Assembly (NCBI GenBank): GCA_014885115.2 | Contig: WKLE02000330.1 | Coordinates: 1-64,000, forward strand | DNA length: 64,000 bases | Reading direction: 5' to 3' | Source: Asterionellopsis glacialis | Lineage: Eukaryota; Bacillariophyta; Plagiogrammaphyceae; Rhaphoneidales; Asterionellopsidaceae | Translations under genes and position numbers: made by a program | Notes under the pieces: generated by a model | The model's database searches: none | The model's input: the letters and a program-made list of their open reading frames with translations, nothing else | What the model was told of the DNA's origin: nothing | In this document: positions 41,824-54,119 of the stretch, piece after piece | How the letters are laid out: each line of letters opens with the position of its first letter | Position numbering within the stretch: position 1 is the first letter of the stretch

Positions 41824-42971
41824 TTTTTATTTTTTCTTATTTTGACAATAAAATTTAAATGATGTGAGTTTGATAACTTTTTAAAAGCTTCTTTCTTTTA
41901 AAAGGCGGTTGTGAACAACTAAAGGGAATTATTATTATTATTTGTGCGAGCAGAATTCAAAAAAATGACAAACGGGAACCAAGCGGATGCATGTCGGTAC
42001 GGTATGGGGTGTACTGGTAACGGTACAAGGAAGGTACTGCCCTGGGTCCGCCTGGTACATAGCTGGTACCGTACTGTATTCATTATGGTCAAGAAGTACC
42101 TGTAGGTATTCGAATAATTGGTAAATAATTCTTTTCTTGCGTACTTGTACGTAAAGTATATAATTACAAACTTAACGTTTATTTCTCAGCTTGCTTTTCA
42201 AACGATTATTCCTAAATTCCCACGACAATTCTACTGGATGTAATTTGATATATTTACAAGAAAAAACACGATCAAACCGAATCGGCGACAAGCGCCAGCA
42301 CGATGTCGAGAGTAATAGAAGGATGAATCGCTCGTGAGCTACAACAACACAATACGACCACGCACAGAAGTCAGTCTACTAGAGGACCTATTTCATACTG
42401 TGAACAAAGGAACAGGTATGTTTTCATAATGCTTATCTTTTGAACGTCATAGATAGTCTCAGAACTAAAGTATAAAATATCTTTTGAACGAAGTAAGATA
42501 TATAATAGTATGATAAGGAACATTTGAATTTTAAAGATACTGTCGAAGCGAATGGATTAGACAGTGAATCGGCGATAAAGGCTAGCGGGTAAACGCAGGT
42601 ATATATACAGGTAAACCATTTTTTATATATTTTTTTATCATATATAATATCATGATCTTGCTTCGTTTTTGAGGTATTCCATTGGGAATATGCATGTGCG
42701 TGATTGGTATTCATGCACGACCTAAAATACGATTAGGACCTGCGCGATGGATAGTGCAATTATTGTCATTGCAACTTGCAGAACAAAGAGCTTTGTGTTC
42801 GAAGCTGTCCTCGAGGACAGCTTTGCTATTTTGCTAGAGAGGGTCGATAGTTCAATGCTGATCAGGGGTCTATCTGCATTCTTGAAAGCAATCCAAAGAC
42901 ATCCAATCTCTACAACTGCTTGAAGACTATTGATTTGATTGTCGTTTTAATTCTCCAACAGGACCATCATC
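41824..42971. promoter_or_regulatory. Divergent spacer upstream of the microprotein gene
   Basis: Contains a GTACC/GGTACC cluster at about 41995-42110 and a 22-bp perfect palindrome at 42802-42823. The ORF at 42714-42433 is AT-rich with no motif and was not accepted. Confidence 0.45.
42802..42823. repeat. 22-bp perfect palindrome
   Basis: Arms aagctgtcctc and gaggacagctt meet at an XhoI-like centre (CTCGAG). It lies about 150 nt upstream of the microprotein ATG and could be an operator-like site, or a hairpin in the transcript if transcription starts upstream of it. Confidence 0.9.
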
Positions 42972-43444
42972 ATGTCGAATTTTGGAAGAAATTGTGAACG
43001 ATTTTTTTCGTCTTTATTATGGTTTCTAATTCTGATGTTCCTTGTGTATCCAATTGCAATTGCTTCATCGATTCTTTGGCTTATATTGCAGGTAAGTGAA
43101 GGAAAGGGAAACAGCAACGTGGACTGGTTTCTTTTTGTCTTGCATCATTCAAAAGATTACCAGTAGAGTGCACAAGCGACGATCCTCTTTCTTTGCACAA
43201 CAACATTAGATATGCTCAAGTTAAATCAAATTTCTCTCATCTATGTAAATCTTACTCTTTCTTTGTCTCTGGAAAACTGCACATGGAATGGACAACAATC
43301 CGTTTTTTTTTTAATTTTCAGCCATTCAACTCATGCTGCCGATGTATTCGAAGTATTAATAACTTTTTGGAAAAATTAGTTACCTGGCCCCGTGAATGTG
43401 GAGATGCCATTTGGAGAGGTTCTGTCAATTGTCCGACACCCTAA
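42972..43444 (+). CDS. 80-residue membrane microprotein, two exons
   Basis: Exon 1 is 42972-43091, the intron 43092-43321 (GTAAGT...TTTTCAG after a long T run) and exon 2 43322-43444. The join is phase 0 and gives 80 residues. Residues about 13-39 form one strong hydrophobic segment (SLLWFLILMFLVYPIAIASS and on). The spliced half begins PFNSCCRCIRSINNFLEKL, then TWPRECGDAIWRG, and ends VNCPTP. The CCRC cluster next to the membrane suggests palmitoylation or metal/thiol chemistry. A well-formed intron joining a hydrophobic exon to a Cys/Trp-rich exon argues for a real gene. The pattern (PF..C..C..., WP...G.AI) reminds me of very small conserved animal membrane proteins, unverified. Confidence 0.65.
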
Positions 43445-45428
43445 AGTCTCTAACAGGAAGTTGAATCACTGGATGTATCATTTTTAATGGATCATTTTCA
43501 AATGTATATCAAAAACGTAAGATAGCCTCGTCAAGCTTGGCTGTAGGATTATTCATATGTTCTTTATGTATTCATTGGAATAGTAAAATGTAAAATAGTT
43601 TTGAGGTGGGAATCAAAGATCTCCTAAAATTTTGTTTTTATCATTTAAAGAAAAAGTAAAAAGAACAAAAAAAATATTTTGACAAGACGATTTTAGGTTA
43701 CAGATTTTGTAAAAAATGTTTTTGTATGAAAATAAATTCAATAGCATTAGGCAATTCATTCATGGCAAGAAAGCAAATGCATATGTTGTTTTTCTTATTT
43801 AGTTATATCACAAACGTCACTTTGCAGTGAAAGTTTCGTCATTTTGTTGGTGAGAAAAACTCTAGACACACTACTCATCATCAAGAGTGGTTGATTGTTG
43901 ACAGACATGTATAGCCTTACAAAATGCTTCTTTGTTGTAAAATTACATTCATTTCTCACGGCGCATTACATAGTATTCCGATTTTCATAGCAGTGCCTTA
44001 CCAATCCTAGTTCCTAACAATCTCAAAAGGGAAGACTATCCTATTTGATCAACGTTATTTATTGGATAACCATTACTTAAGATTACGACTTTGAAACCAA
44101 AACTAGAATTAGGTTCACAATTTTTTTTGTTTCGTGGTCACAAAGTACAGTACCATTAAAAATGAAAGAGATTATTGCTCGATTTTAATTTCTTCCATTT
44201 TTCAGTAAATCTACAAACATGAATCGCCTACCACCTGAAAAATATTACAATGTATCAATAGGTAAGATTTTTGTTGGAATCCCCCAGCAAGAAGGTAGTT
44301 TGATTGTGTCAAGGTGAAAAATTATGGGAAAATGCTACTCCCGATATGGTTGTTAATAAATTTAATTTGAATTTTCGCGAGGATTAGACTATCGACATTA
44401 TAATATGATAGGAATCCTAGTTAGTCATGTTCATGTTCGTAGTTTTCTTGATCATTCGTGTGGACGATTGACTGACTTATGAAGACTCCATCCTTGCGAG
44501 ACAGAGAAAAGAGACTGCGTAGGAGTCCCTCTGGAGAGAGCACGCCCACTCATAGTCCTCTCTAGAGAGGGTCCTCTCTCTAGATGTCCTAGAGCGAGCG
44601 GGCAAGGATTGGCAAAGATGGGGTCGGTCAGACAGGATGGAATGAGACTCCCCCTGACTCTGTCCCAGAAAAACTCAAAAATGAACTCAACGGACATTCC
44701 CGATAGAAATAACTCTCACAAAACAGACCGCAACGGTGCACTCTGTCCGTAGACATATTCATGTTTCCACATGAATCATGGTAAACTCTCCCCTCAGATA
44801 TATGTAATTTTGTTGGATTGTTGTCCCGCAAAAGTCTTCATATAGTATTCATTAATTAATAATGAATACATAACGGCTTGCTCAACGCTTTGGTAAAATT
44901 TTCCATAATGAATTTAATGTATTTCATTTACGTATACATTCTCTATATATATATAACAAATGTCACAAAGCACCACATAGGGCGCCAAAAGGGCGAGTCT
45001 TGTCATGGCTTTTTTGTTAGAAAATCGATTCTTGTGGGACAACTAAATCATTGGTTTTTTCCTTGCTAGCTGGATTTCGATTTTTTGGTCTGTTCTTCTT
45101 GGGACCATCAGCAAGAGTCCGTTTCTAATTGACTACCAACACACGACGTGCAATTAGTGTGTGTAATGAAAGGGAAAACAAAAACCGTTGAGAATAGACA
45201 ACGAAAGACTGTTAATTACATTGTTGTCTATCCATCAACAACGAGAAACTAAAGAGGGATACAACAAGACGTGTCGAGAAAAGCCAAAGGGGATATTAGA
45301 CCCGTTTGTCTTTTCGGTTAAACGACGAAAGGGGATCGTCGACTGCTTTCTTGTTAACTTGAGGGCGCTGAGTGAAAGAAAGGTAACAGGGGGTTTAGAA
45401 AAAAGGAAAAACGGAAATTGATAACATC
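43445..45428. other. Spacer upstream of the IQ-motif gene
   Basis: AT-rich, 2 kb. A CTCTAGAGAGG/AGGTCCTCTC cluster sits at about 44555-44600. A 32-codon sORF (44219-44317) follows a CAG but has no support. No RNA gene was recognised. Confidence 0.45.
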
Positions 45429-48400
45429 ATGGATTTAGGTGTTGCTCCACCTCCTCCGCCACCACCGGGTCCACCACCGAAACGGAATAAAAGCAGTGGT
45501 CGTAGCAGAGGTAGAAGTCGAGGTAGGTCAGAGATGAAGAATGTCTCATCTCACTCCGCTTCTGCTGCACCCAACGCACCACCACCACCTCCTCCTCCCC
45601 CTCCTCCTGTGTTGCATCAAAGTAATCATCGAACATCATCTTCATCGCCTGTATTGCAACAACAGAAGAAACAAGAGATGGCTCTGTCAGCAGCAGAACA
45701 ATATCAACTTGAGCAACAACGATTATTACAACAACGAATGATGGCTGATTCCACGGTCCCTAAATTTACAACAACACCAGATATGATGGTAGCACCACAA
45801 TCACCATCTGATATTATGCAAAATAGGTTGGCATCGTCACCACGAAATAATGTTAAAACAGCTGAAGACATTTTAGAAGAACGTCGTCGTGCAGCATTTG
45901 CCATGTATTCAAGTACAGAACTCGTTCATGATCGTGAGAATGAAGCACCCGATGCAAAAAACAAAAATGCTACAATCTTTGATGATGCAGATGACGAAGA
46001 ACTTCCACCGCCTGAAGATTGGGAACAACAAGATCCAAATGATTGGGCAAGTACTAGCCGATCAACACATTCTGATTACAATCGTCATCTTGTTATCACA
46101 GCTGATCCGTCCAATGAAAGTTTGGCGTTATCAGAACCTGTTCCTAAGTCGCCTCCTTCCGCGATGATGCTCACCAACATGGAGAATCATCGCCAACCTC
46201 AAGTTGGTCCTCTATCTAATCGAAGTCGATCAACCACCCCTCAAAAAGCACAGCAGCCTAGTACTCCTTCTTCCTCTTCTAGACGGAAAAGTAGTAGTCA
46301 AGAAATGGATTCTCCGAAGGGTCGCACTGCACCAAGCACACCCACTACTGATAAGAAGAAGAAACGAAGTAGTAGCAAGACACCAAGTGGTAGCAGTCGG
46401 CAACGCAGTAGTAGTAAAACACCTCGACAACGCAGTAGTAGTAAAACGCCACGCAAGTCCAAAAAGGAAACAAATCTTGATATTGCGTCACCATCTACTC
46501 CTAGTGGCAGTGATAAGAAGAAAAAGGGATTTTTCAAAAAGATGTTTGGCAACAATAACAAAGACAACTCGCCTGTGCCATCGTCCAGAAGTCCTACCGT
46601 GAAAAGGTCTTCCTCTTTTAAGAAGAAATCGAGTGGTGCTCATAGTGCTGAAATTGATATTACTAAAAAGCATCACTCTGAAGTGTCAGTCCAAAAAGAA
46701 AAGATGAAAACGCAGCATTATTCTGAAGTTTCTGTTAACCAGGAAATTCTCAAGTTGCAACAACAAAAACAGCAGCAACAGCAACAGCAGTATCAACAAG
46801 CGCAAAATGATTTGACTGTGTCGTCGTATTCTACTGATTCAATGCCAACTCCTGTACGTCCCAGCAAGATGGAACAAGAAATGGATGTTTCTGGGACCAA
46901 CAACAATAACCGAACAATAGTACCGAGCACACCACCACTCCACCCTAAAAAATCAGTGGAAGAAACTACACCAATGGTGGTAGAAGAAGAAAATTATGTT
47001 GCAGCGGCATTGGCAGAAACATTACAACAACAACGCGCGGGTGCCAATCAATTTATTCGTAATCGTGATACACCATTTGTAGTTGATTCTATGTCTATTG
47101 ACGAAGTTAGTGAAATGACAGACCCCACATTTTTATCGGACCAACAAAAGAAGAAGGATGGCACCAACGCAAAAAATCCAATCAAGGGATCATCATCGCC
47201 AAAATCATCTGGGTCTGGAAAAGATCCTTCAGGTAAAGCTCCTGTGGATCCATTTAGACGTGCATCTGAAAATGTGACCAACGGTTTTTTCCCAAAAAAC
47301 TCTGAAAATCAAGGTGAATCGTCAGATAGATCAATTGATCCATTTTCCCAGCCATTCTTTGAGGAGGAGCCTGCTCGTACTGAAGAGGATGAGAAGAAGG
47401 CAGAAGAAGAGGATGAACAAGAAGAACATATGGAAGAAGCTAACAAAGCGATCAAGGCTGATCCTCCGTCTCTTGAAGTGGTTGAGTCTCCATCCGCAAT
47501 TCTTTCTGATATTCTTGCTCGTGACAGCGGTTCATTTGGGGAGGAAGATCCTATCATTCGGAAGACGACTGCAACTGAACATGGTGTCATCGGAGGTGAT
47601 GAACTCATGCACTCTGAACGTACCGCTAATCGTGGGGTCGATGGTGTTTTCAGACCGAAAGGAAACACTGCTGCTGACATGAAAGTGTCAGGTCATAGTC
47701 TCCAATCGAATAAGTCTGAAATTTCAAACGGTTCAGGCGCATCTTCCACTTCTGCTGGCGTGGTAAAAGCATTGGCCATGCTCAAGACACGGGATTTATC
47801 GAATGGAGGAGAAGAACTCATTAGTAGGTCTCGATCACGTGAATCTAACATTTCAACCACTTCAAGTGCTATAAATGCGAAAGCTTGGGCTAGACGCAAA
47901 GGTAATACTCACAGTGGAGCAAGTCAAGAACGCTCTTCATCGTTTGGTGCAGAATCAGCTGCCTACTCAGATATTTCACAAGGCAATTCTGCTGTGCTGC
48001 AGTCACGGCCACGGCCACGACGAAAGTCGGCTTCTCCTTCGCAAGAAGGTCGAGGAACGGCAGGCAAATCGGGTCCTCCGTCGCCGGAGCAAAGAATGCC
48101 AAGGTCAAAACCCAAACTACCAACGAAACCGCCAGCAATGAAGGCACCGCATATGGCTACAGTAAAGCAGGTGCCCATGAGGGCTCAGGTCAAACCATCC
48201 CCATTCTTGACGAAGAATGCTGCAAGAAGTCGCAAAGGAAAGCAGAGGACTGAAAGTGCGCAGCAGCAGTATGGGAGCTACTCTAGACCATCATCTACAA
48301 AATCTGTTGGTATTGCTTCGCGAGTTGAGAGAAATGGAACTGCATCGCTTCTCTCGAGACCTCCAACGCGTATGGTGAAGGAAAAAGAACGAACAACCAT

Positions 48401-51400
48401 CAAGACTTCACTCTACGGAAAGACCCAACGGAGAAATCAACAGTACGTGTACGTTGAGCCTCAAGTTGTCGATAGTTATTCGGTGTCCTACGGCTTTGCA
48501 ATGCAAAGACAGCACTACTACGAGATTGGACCACTGCCAAAGTATGAACCTGACGTGAATCCTGAAGAAACGCGAAAGCTAGCTCTATCGAGGAACACTT
48601 CCTCGTATTCTGGTATCGTTGAGTCTCAAATTGTGGACCCTATTCAACTTGCAGGTGTAAGGCTTCTTTCGAAAAGTGCGGTTCCAATTCAGACGGAAAT
48701 TCGTCGGTACTTGGCACAGAAAGAAGCCGTTGAAAGGATGATTGGTCTTATTGAAATCCAATGTTACTTTCGTCGTTGGAAATGTGAGGCTTTTAAAACG
48801 GCGAATGTGCACGCGGCCACTAAAATTCAAACGGCGTATCGAGGGTGGATGGTACGGGATGTTTTAGAAGATGAACATTATTGTGCAGGAATCATTCAGA
48901 TTTATGTGCGGTCCCTATTGGCTAAAAATGTTGTGAAGCGACTGCGTAGTGTCATCAAGATACAGGCAAGGTGGAGATCGTATGCAGCTCAGCTACATTA
49001 TCAATTCGATATTGTGGACATAATCATTGTCCAAAATCTAGTGCGTCGCTGGGCTGCCCGGCGAGAACTTGAAGTTTTGCGATGGGAAAAACAGTATTTT
49101 TCTGCTATCAAAATTCAATCCAATTGGAGACGATACGTTGCCCACACGGATTACATTTTTACTATTGCTGACGTTCTGGTAGTACAACGTACATTCCGCA
49201 AGTGGTTGGCGGAAAAGGAATTAACCAATCGGAAACTGATGTTTGAAAGTCAAAAGTGCTATAATGCTGCAACTCTGATTCAAAGTGCATTCAGGCGTTA
49301 CAGTGCTCGGATGAATTTGTTGTTTCAGATGGTGAACATTATTGTGGTACAGGTAAGTGAAGATCAAGGATCAGTTCAATTAATATGTGTTCCTGTTGCT
49401 GTATTTTTTCCCTCACCATAGTTCAATCTTTTTTGGTTTTTAGAGCATTGTTCGAAGGAAGCTCGCGCAAAACCGCATGCTGGAACTCATCGCAGAGCAC
49501 ATAGCCGCACGTCGAATTCAGACCAAATGGAGAGACAAGACCAATGCTACGTTTAGAAAACAACGCGAGTCAGCCATTCATATCCAACGAATCTGGCGTG
49601 GTTTCTGGATGCACTCTCATTATATTATTATGGCCTTTGAAGTTTGCAGGATTCAGGCAGTCTGGCGAGGTTATTCTGCAAGAAAAGAAGCTGACCTGAA
49701 ACTCGGATGTACCATTATTCTGCAAGCTGTTGCGCGCCGTTATCTTGCTCGGCGAAGAGCACGTCAAATTAGATTGGTGCAAGTACTTGTGGGTTCCGCA
49801 TCATTTTCAATGCGTGAAAACATTGCAAGTACGTGTATCGGTCAATGGTGGATGTCGATATTAGAAACGCGCAAGCGCCATGCCGCTGCAACAACCATTC
49901 AAAAGTTCTTCATGATGGTGCAAGCAGAAGTCAACATGGAAATTCGACGTCATAATAGAAAGAAAGAGTTAAAACGAGAGCAACGCCGTAGAAAGAAACA
50001 AGAATCAGAAGAAATGATGCTTGAACGAGTCTGGCTAAACACTGTAACTGGTGATGTTGTACGAGGTCCAGACATTCGAAGATCAAGATCACGAAGTTCT
50101 TCTCGAAGTAGAAGTGCTCCAAGGCCACGAAGTGAGCGCCCGATGACGCCTTCTTCTGTTATCAGTCGTCCAATTACTCCTACAAGCTTCGATGCCGGCA
50201 GTGTTGATGGTTCTCATTACCCATCAAGAAGTCCTGGTAGATCTAGACGACGCGAAACAAGGCCTCATGAACTCAACGGAAAAAGGGGGCAAAATAGAGG
50301 CCAACTTTCTTCCAATGCCATCCTTTCTGCAAAACGCGATATGCACCGAGCCAAGAATAGTCCGAAGGCTGGTGTTCTTGATGCACGCGGGCATCCGTTG
50401 AATATTGATCGCGTAAAGAACAGTCCAAGATCTCGTACGGGCTTTGACCCTCGAGGGTATGTGCCCGATGTACACACCTCGTACAATAGTCGTAACCCGC
50501 GTGTCGAGGTAGTAGGTGATGTCAAGCTTGCTCAATCTGAAGAAAGTGAAATATCCGTCATAACGACACCTCTTGATAGCCATATTACCGCTGTGTATTC
50601 CCGCAATAGCGTGCCATCACGTGGCAGTACTCTGACAGGGAAGCAACTTAGCGATGACTTGAGCCTGGAGGAAGCATGGGTGGATACCAGAGTCCGCCAA
50701 GCAAAGGAGAAGAAACAAAGTGATGACCAGTACTTTCAGCGTCACGGAATCAACAGAAGCAAGGCTGATAGTGAAATGCGTCATTCTGTACAACCTATGT
50801 ACCACCGTCCTCATTCTAGTTCGGATTCGCACCAACAAGCTCATCATCAGCAACAACCGAGACCCAGAGCTTACCAGCGTCCTCAAGCGTCTTTCGATCA
50901 GCCCCACCGGCCACCATCTCGTAGCGGCGGTCTCCCTGTGCCACGACATCAACAACAGAAACCTCCTCCGTTACGTACGCATTCGCCACTCCGTGGCCAA
51001 TCACCTCTCCGTAATATGACGCCGGTGGTACGCAACGGAAGTCACGCGCACCATCAGTTGCGGCAGCACCAACAACCACCGCAACAGCATACCCAGCCAC
51101 CACTTCGCCAACCAAGCCCTCAGCATATGCGATTACAGCCACTTGATCCTGTGCCTACTACCCAAGCTACAAAGCCTCTTGATCCATCGCCCCGAAATCA
51201 GGGTCATGTGCCAGTTGCGTTGCCTTCGCCTAGCCGAGACGCCTTATCGCCACCGGGTGCTTCTCCCAATCATGCTGAATCAATGATACACCAGCCTTCT
51301 CCTACATACCTGTCGAAGCCAAGTCCTTCTGGTTTGTCGCCAAGGCACTTCGACAGCCCTGAAGAGAGAAATCCTGCTAGACAGGCGCATTCACCTTACG

Positions 51401-51471
51401 CAAGCCATCACTCGTACTCACCTTCAGCACGACAGATCCAGAGAGATCAAATCCGTAGAGGTGTTGTTTAA
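45429..51471 (+). CDS. Large IQ-motif (calmodulin-binding) protein, two exons
   Basis: Exon 1 is 45429-49352, the intron 49353-49443 (GTAAGT...TTTTTAG, 91 nt, phase 0) and exon 2 49444-51471, giving 1983 residues. The N-terminal 1050 residues are low complexity: two polyproline runs (about 7-17 and 50-60), repeated RQRSSSKTPRK-type basic/Ser units (about 315-350), polyglutamine and acidic stretches. Residues about 1100-1460 hold around ten IQ-type motifs (for example TKIQTAYRGWMVR, IKIQARWRSYAA, HIQRIWRGFW, CRIQAVWRGYSARK), on both sides of the intron. The C-terminal 450 residues are Ser/Pro/His/Gln-rich. IQ motifs bind calmodulin-type light chains, as in myosins and centrosomal ASPM/IQ proteins. 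No motor or other enzyme domain is present. A cytoskeletal or membrane-trafficking scaffold is likely. Confidence 0.87.
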
Positions 51472-51793
51472 TAAACTTGTAAAAGTCCTTTTTCCTCCGG
51501 AATGCTTTCTCTCTAGCAGTTTGTGATCGTTCGATTTTTCAAAGAAGATAAAAGAAAGAAATACTAAAGTATACACCAGTTAGATGTTTTTATAAATTAA
51601 AATGTGTTTACAACAATACACGCAGATATGTTCTATATGGCCAATGCTTGTCAAACTTCATGTTTCGCAAAACCTTTCTGTCGACACTTTATAATTCGGT
51701 ACTTTCTATATGAAATTATCGCTAATGTTGCCTTCAAGAACAGGTTATCTCCGAGAGATTATATTACTAGTGACTTTGATTGCATCAACCTTG

Positions 51794-52801
51794 CTATGTT
51801 GCAAAATACTTGTAGTAAGTAATGGCAATTTCGGGTTTCACCGATGCCGCCTGTCTGTAATACTTCGAGGCCTCTTCGTATTTGTGATCCGTCATAGCTT
51901 CTTCTCCCAACAGAAGCAATTCGCCTGACGTCCAATCTCCTTTTATCTTGAGATCTTCCTTAACTTCGTCAGGGGGGTGTTGATAGCAAGTGCATTCCTC
52001 CCGTGTCGTCGATGAACATCGACAAAGTCGATCGATTCCCTGCTTAGCTGAAAAAATTCTTGGATCACTTTCTGCAAGGTTTATAGACCGTAACAACCCC
52101 AGAGCCTCTCTATTATATGAAGAGATCACCATTTTGAGTAACCAGTATTGTATTCCAACCCAGTTTGTTTATAAGACATAGCAAGCGCAAAATCCAGTGT
52201 AAGAATCAAGCAAAAGTGACGATGAAAAATGACAGGAACAACGATATAGATATTACAATTGATGGTCCTGAATTCTCGGATATCATGGCAGGCAAGTGTG
52301 TGTACGAGTTAAATCGGAAAATGTCAGCAGCCATTCCAGCAAGTTACCAATTGTGTACCGCAGGAAGGTCCACGAATTTTCTCAGTCTAGTCGTTTCCAC
52401 ACCAGTTTCGACAGCATAGCTTAACCCCAGCGCTGATGACCTTACCTATAAGTATAAAGTGCTCGTTCGTTGTCGGAACGTGCCTCATGGATCTGAGCGA
52501 CATCTGTGAGAGCTACGGCCATGGCAATCACTCTATCGTGTTCTTCCTTGGGTGATTCTTTACTAAGTATGCGTAAGGCTTCACAGTGATACATGAGAGC
52601 TTTATCATGATTCCGTAGCATATGCTGATGAAGCAAGCCGAGAGTTGTCAGTGTCTCGGCAAGTTTTGGGTGGTCGTCCCCATAAATCATTCTTGCCGCA
52701 TGCAATTCCATCTCACATCGATTTAACTCCGCCTGAAGCAGTGGACTGTGCTCAGCTGGTGACGACGGAGCTGGGGGTGCGGGGATAATGGCATCGGTCA
52801 T
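51794..52801 (-). CDS. TPR protein (kinesin-light-chain-like repeats), two exons
   Basis: Exon 1 is 52801-52446, the intron 52445-52110 (GTAAGG...TAATAG, 336 nt, phase 2) and exon 2 52109-51794; the product is 223 residues. The join restores a TPR helix: RALYTYR|EALGLLRSI. Exon 1 carries ELHAARMIYGDDHPKLAETL and LGLLHQHMLRNHDKALMYHCEAL, the 42-residue KLC-type pattern with the DHP turn. A further TPR-like pair near the end is EEAMTDHKYEEASKYYRQA. Such repeats bind peptides and scaffold complexes; the partner is unknown. It converges on the IQ gene, 322 nt apart. The last intron position rests on phase and on the restored repeat. Confidence 0.75.
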
Positions 52802-52917
52802 AGATAATTCAAGCCTCTTCCTATGGATTCTGATGATGCTTCTTCGTCTCGCTCACCGACACCTTAGCGACGACCGAGTGGTTTTTGCTGCAGAAATCCA
52901 CTCTAGCTATTCTTTGA

Positions 52918-53280
52918 CAAGGACCTACCGGTAGGTCAATTACCAGTGTCTTGCTTGGCGGCGAGTTCACTAGCGACCTTCTGCCGCTGGACCCAAGAGA
53001 GGACTAGGTAGAAAACCTACCATGTACAGTGGGATGTACTGGTACCAGGTACTACTGTAGGAACTACTGGTACCGTACCTGGTACATGACCGCTGGCACT
53101 TCTACGGGTACCGGGTACCTGGTTGGCTTATAGGACGACTGCTACCTGGTATCTGGTACAGTGCAGAATGTGCGTACCTGGTACAAGGTACCAGTACAAG
53201 GCGGGTACCCCTAGTCCCACCGGGTACAGTAACTGTACCAGATACCTGTACGTGTTACCTTGCCTATTGCGGTACTGGTA
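52918..53280. repeat. Densest GTACC-word cluster in the window
   Basis: About 360 bp consists largely of GGTACC, GTACCTGGTAC, GTACCAGGTAC and relatives in both orientations. It opens with a 16-bp perfect palindrome, gacctaccggtaggtc (52922-52937). It lies directly upstream of the TPR gene and marks the edge of the gene island. Confidence 0.88.
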
Positions 53281-54119
53281 TTGACTGACTATAATTAATA
53301 AGTGACGGTACTACCGACGGCAGGACTAATTATAAATCATCATCTTTTATTGAAGGAAGTCTTCTAATACTACCTAGGACTACTATGACCACTGTCTGTA
53401 CTAATTCTGTTCTAAACCTTATTGGGTTATTATATTAATAAGCCTTTTTTATTTTCTATGTTCTCGTTTTCTGGTCCTTTACCTGCCTATAAAAGATTGT
53501 ACAGGTACAGGTACGTAGACCATGTCGTACTTGGTACAGATTTTATGAAAAAGAGTTGGTGAAATCCTGCCTACGAAGCACAGTAACTGTACATTATATA
53601 AAATATTCTATTATGTAAAATGCAGGTTTGTGGTTTTTTTCATGCATATGTAGTACTGTAAAGTAATCTTCTGTAGTTCCGAGCTACATATTCGTTAAAT
53701 ACTGTAAAAGATACATATACATAATATAAACACTCTGGTGAGCTGATAAGTGGTACTGTATGAGCAGTAGTGCCTGGTACCAGGTACAACCTGAGAGACA
53801 GCTTCCACGATCGCCGATTATTAGTCCTAGAGGACCTACCTTTTATTTACTGCCTTAGAATTCCTACGCACTATACACATTAAAAAAAACTTTCTGGGCA
53901 AAATTTGGCTGGATGGCTGGCTTGTTTCCATACTCTATGACCTCTATATACCGGTATATAATATTATACTATTTGATGATAAATTAGACAGTCAGTACGC
54001 ACGATAGTCTAGTCTAGTTCGTGATGAGAGATTTCTAGGCTGAAATTTAGGCCTGATCGTATATCCATAATAAGGATCGACACGAAGGTTATGATGATTC
54101 CATCATAAAACACAAGGTT
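53281..54119. other. Spacer
   Basis: AT-rich with scattered GTACC words (about 53500-53540, 53770-53790). No gene seen. Confidence 0.5.

Noticed and set aside
44219..44317. 32-codon sORF (MNRLPPEKYYNVSIG...)
   Set aside because: It sits after a possible splice acceptor but is too short and without homology; a GTAAG inside suggests other exon structures I cannot resolve.
45188..45421. 77-codon ORF just before the IQ gene
   Set aside because: Lies in the likely 5' leader; no conserved pattern.
52918..53280. CRISPR-like array
   Set aside because: The repeated words vary in order and spacing and have no uniform spacers; the genome is eukaryotic.
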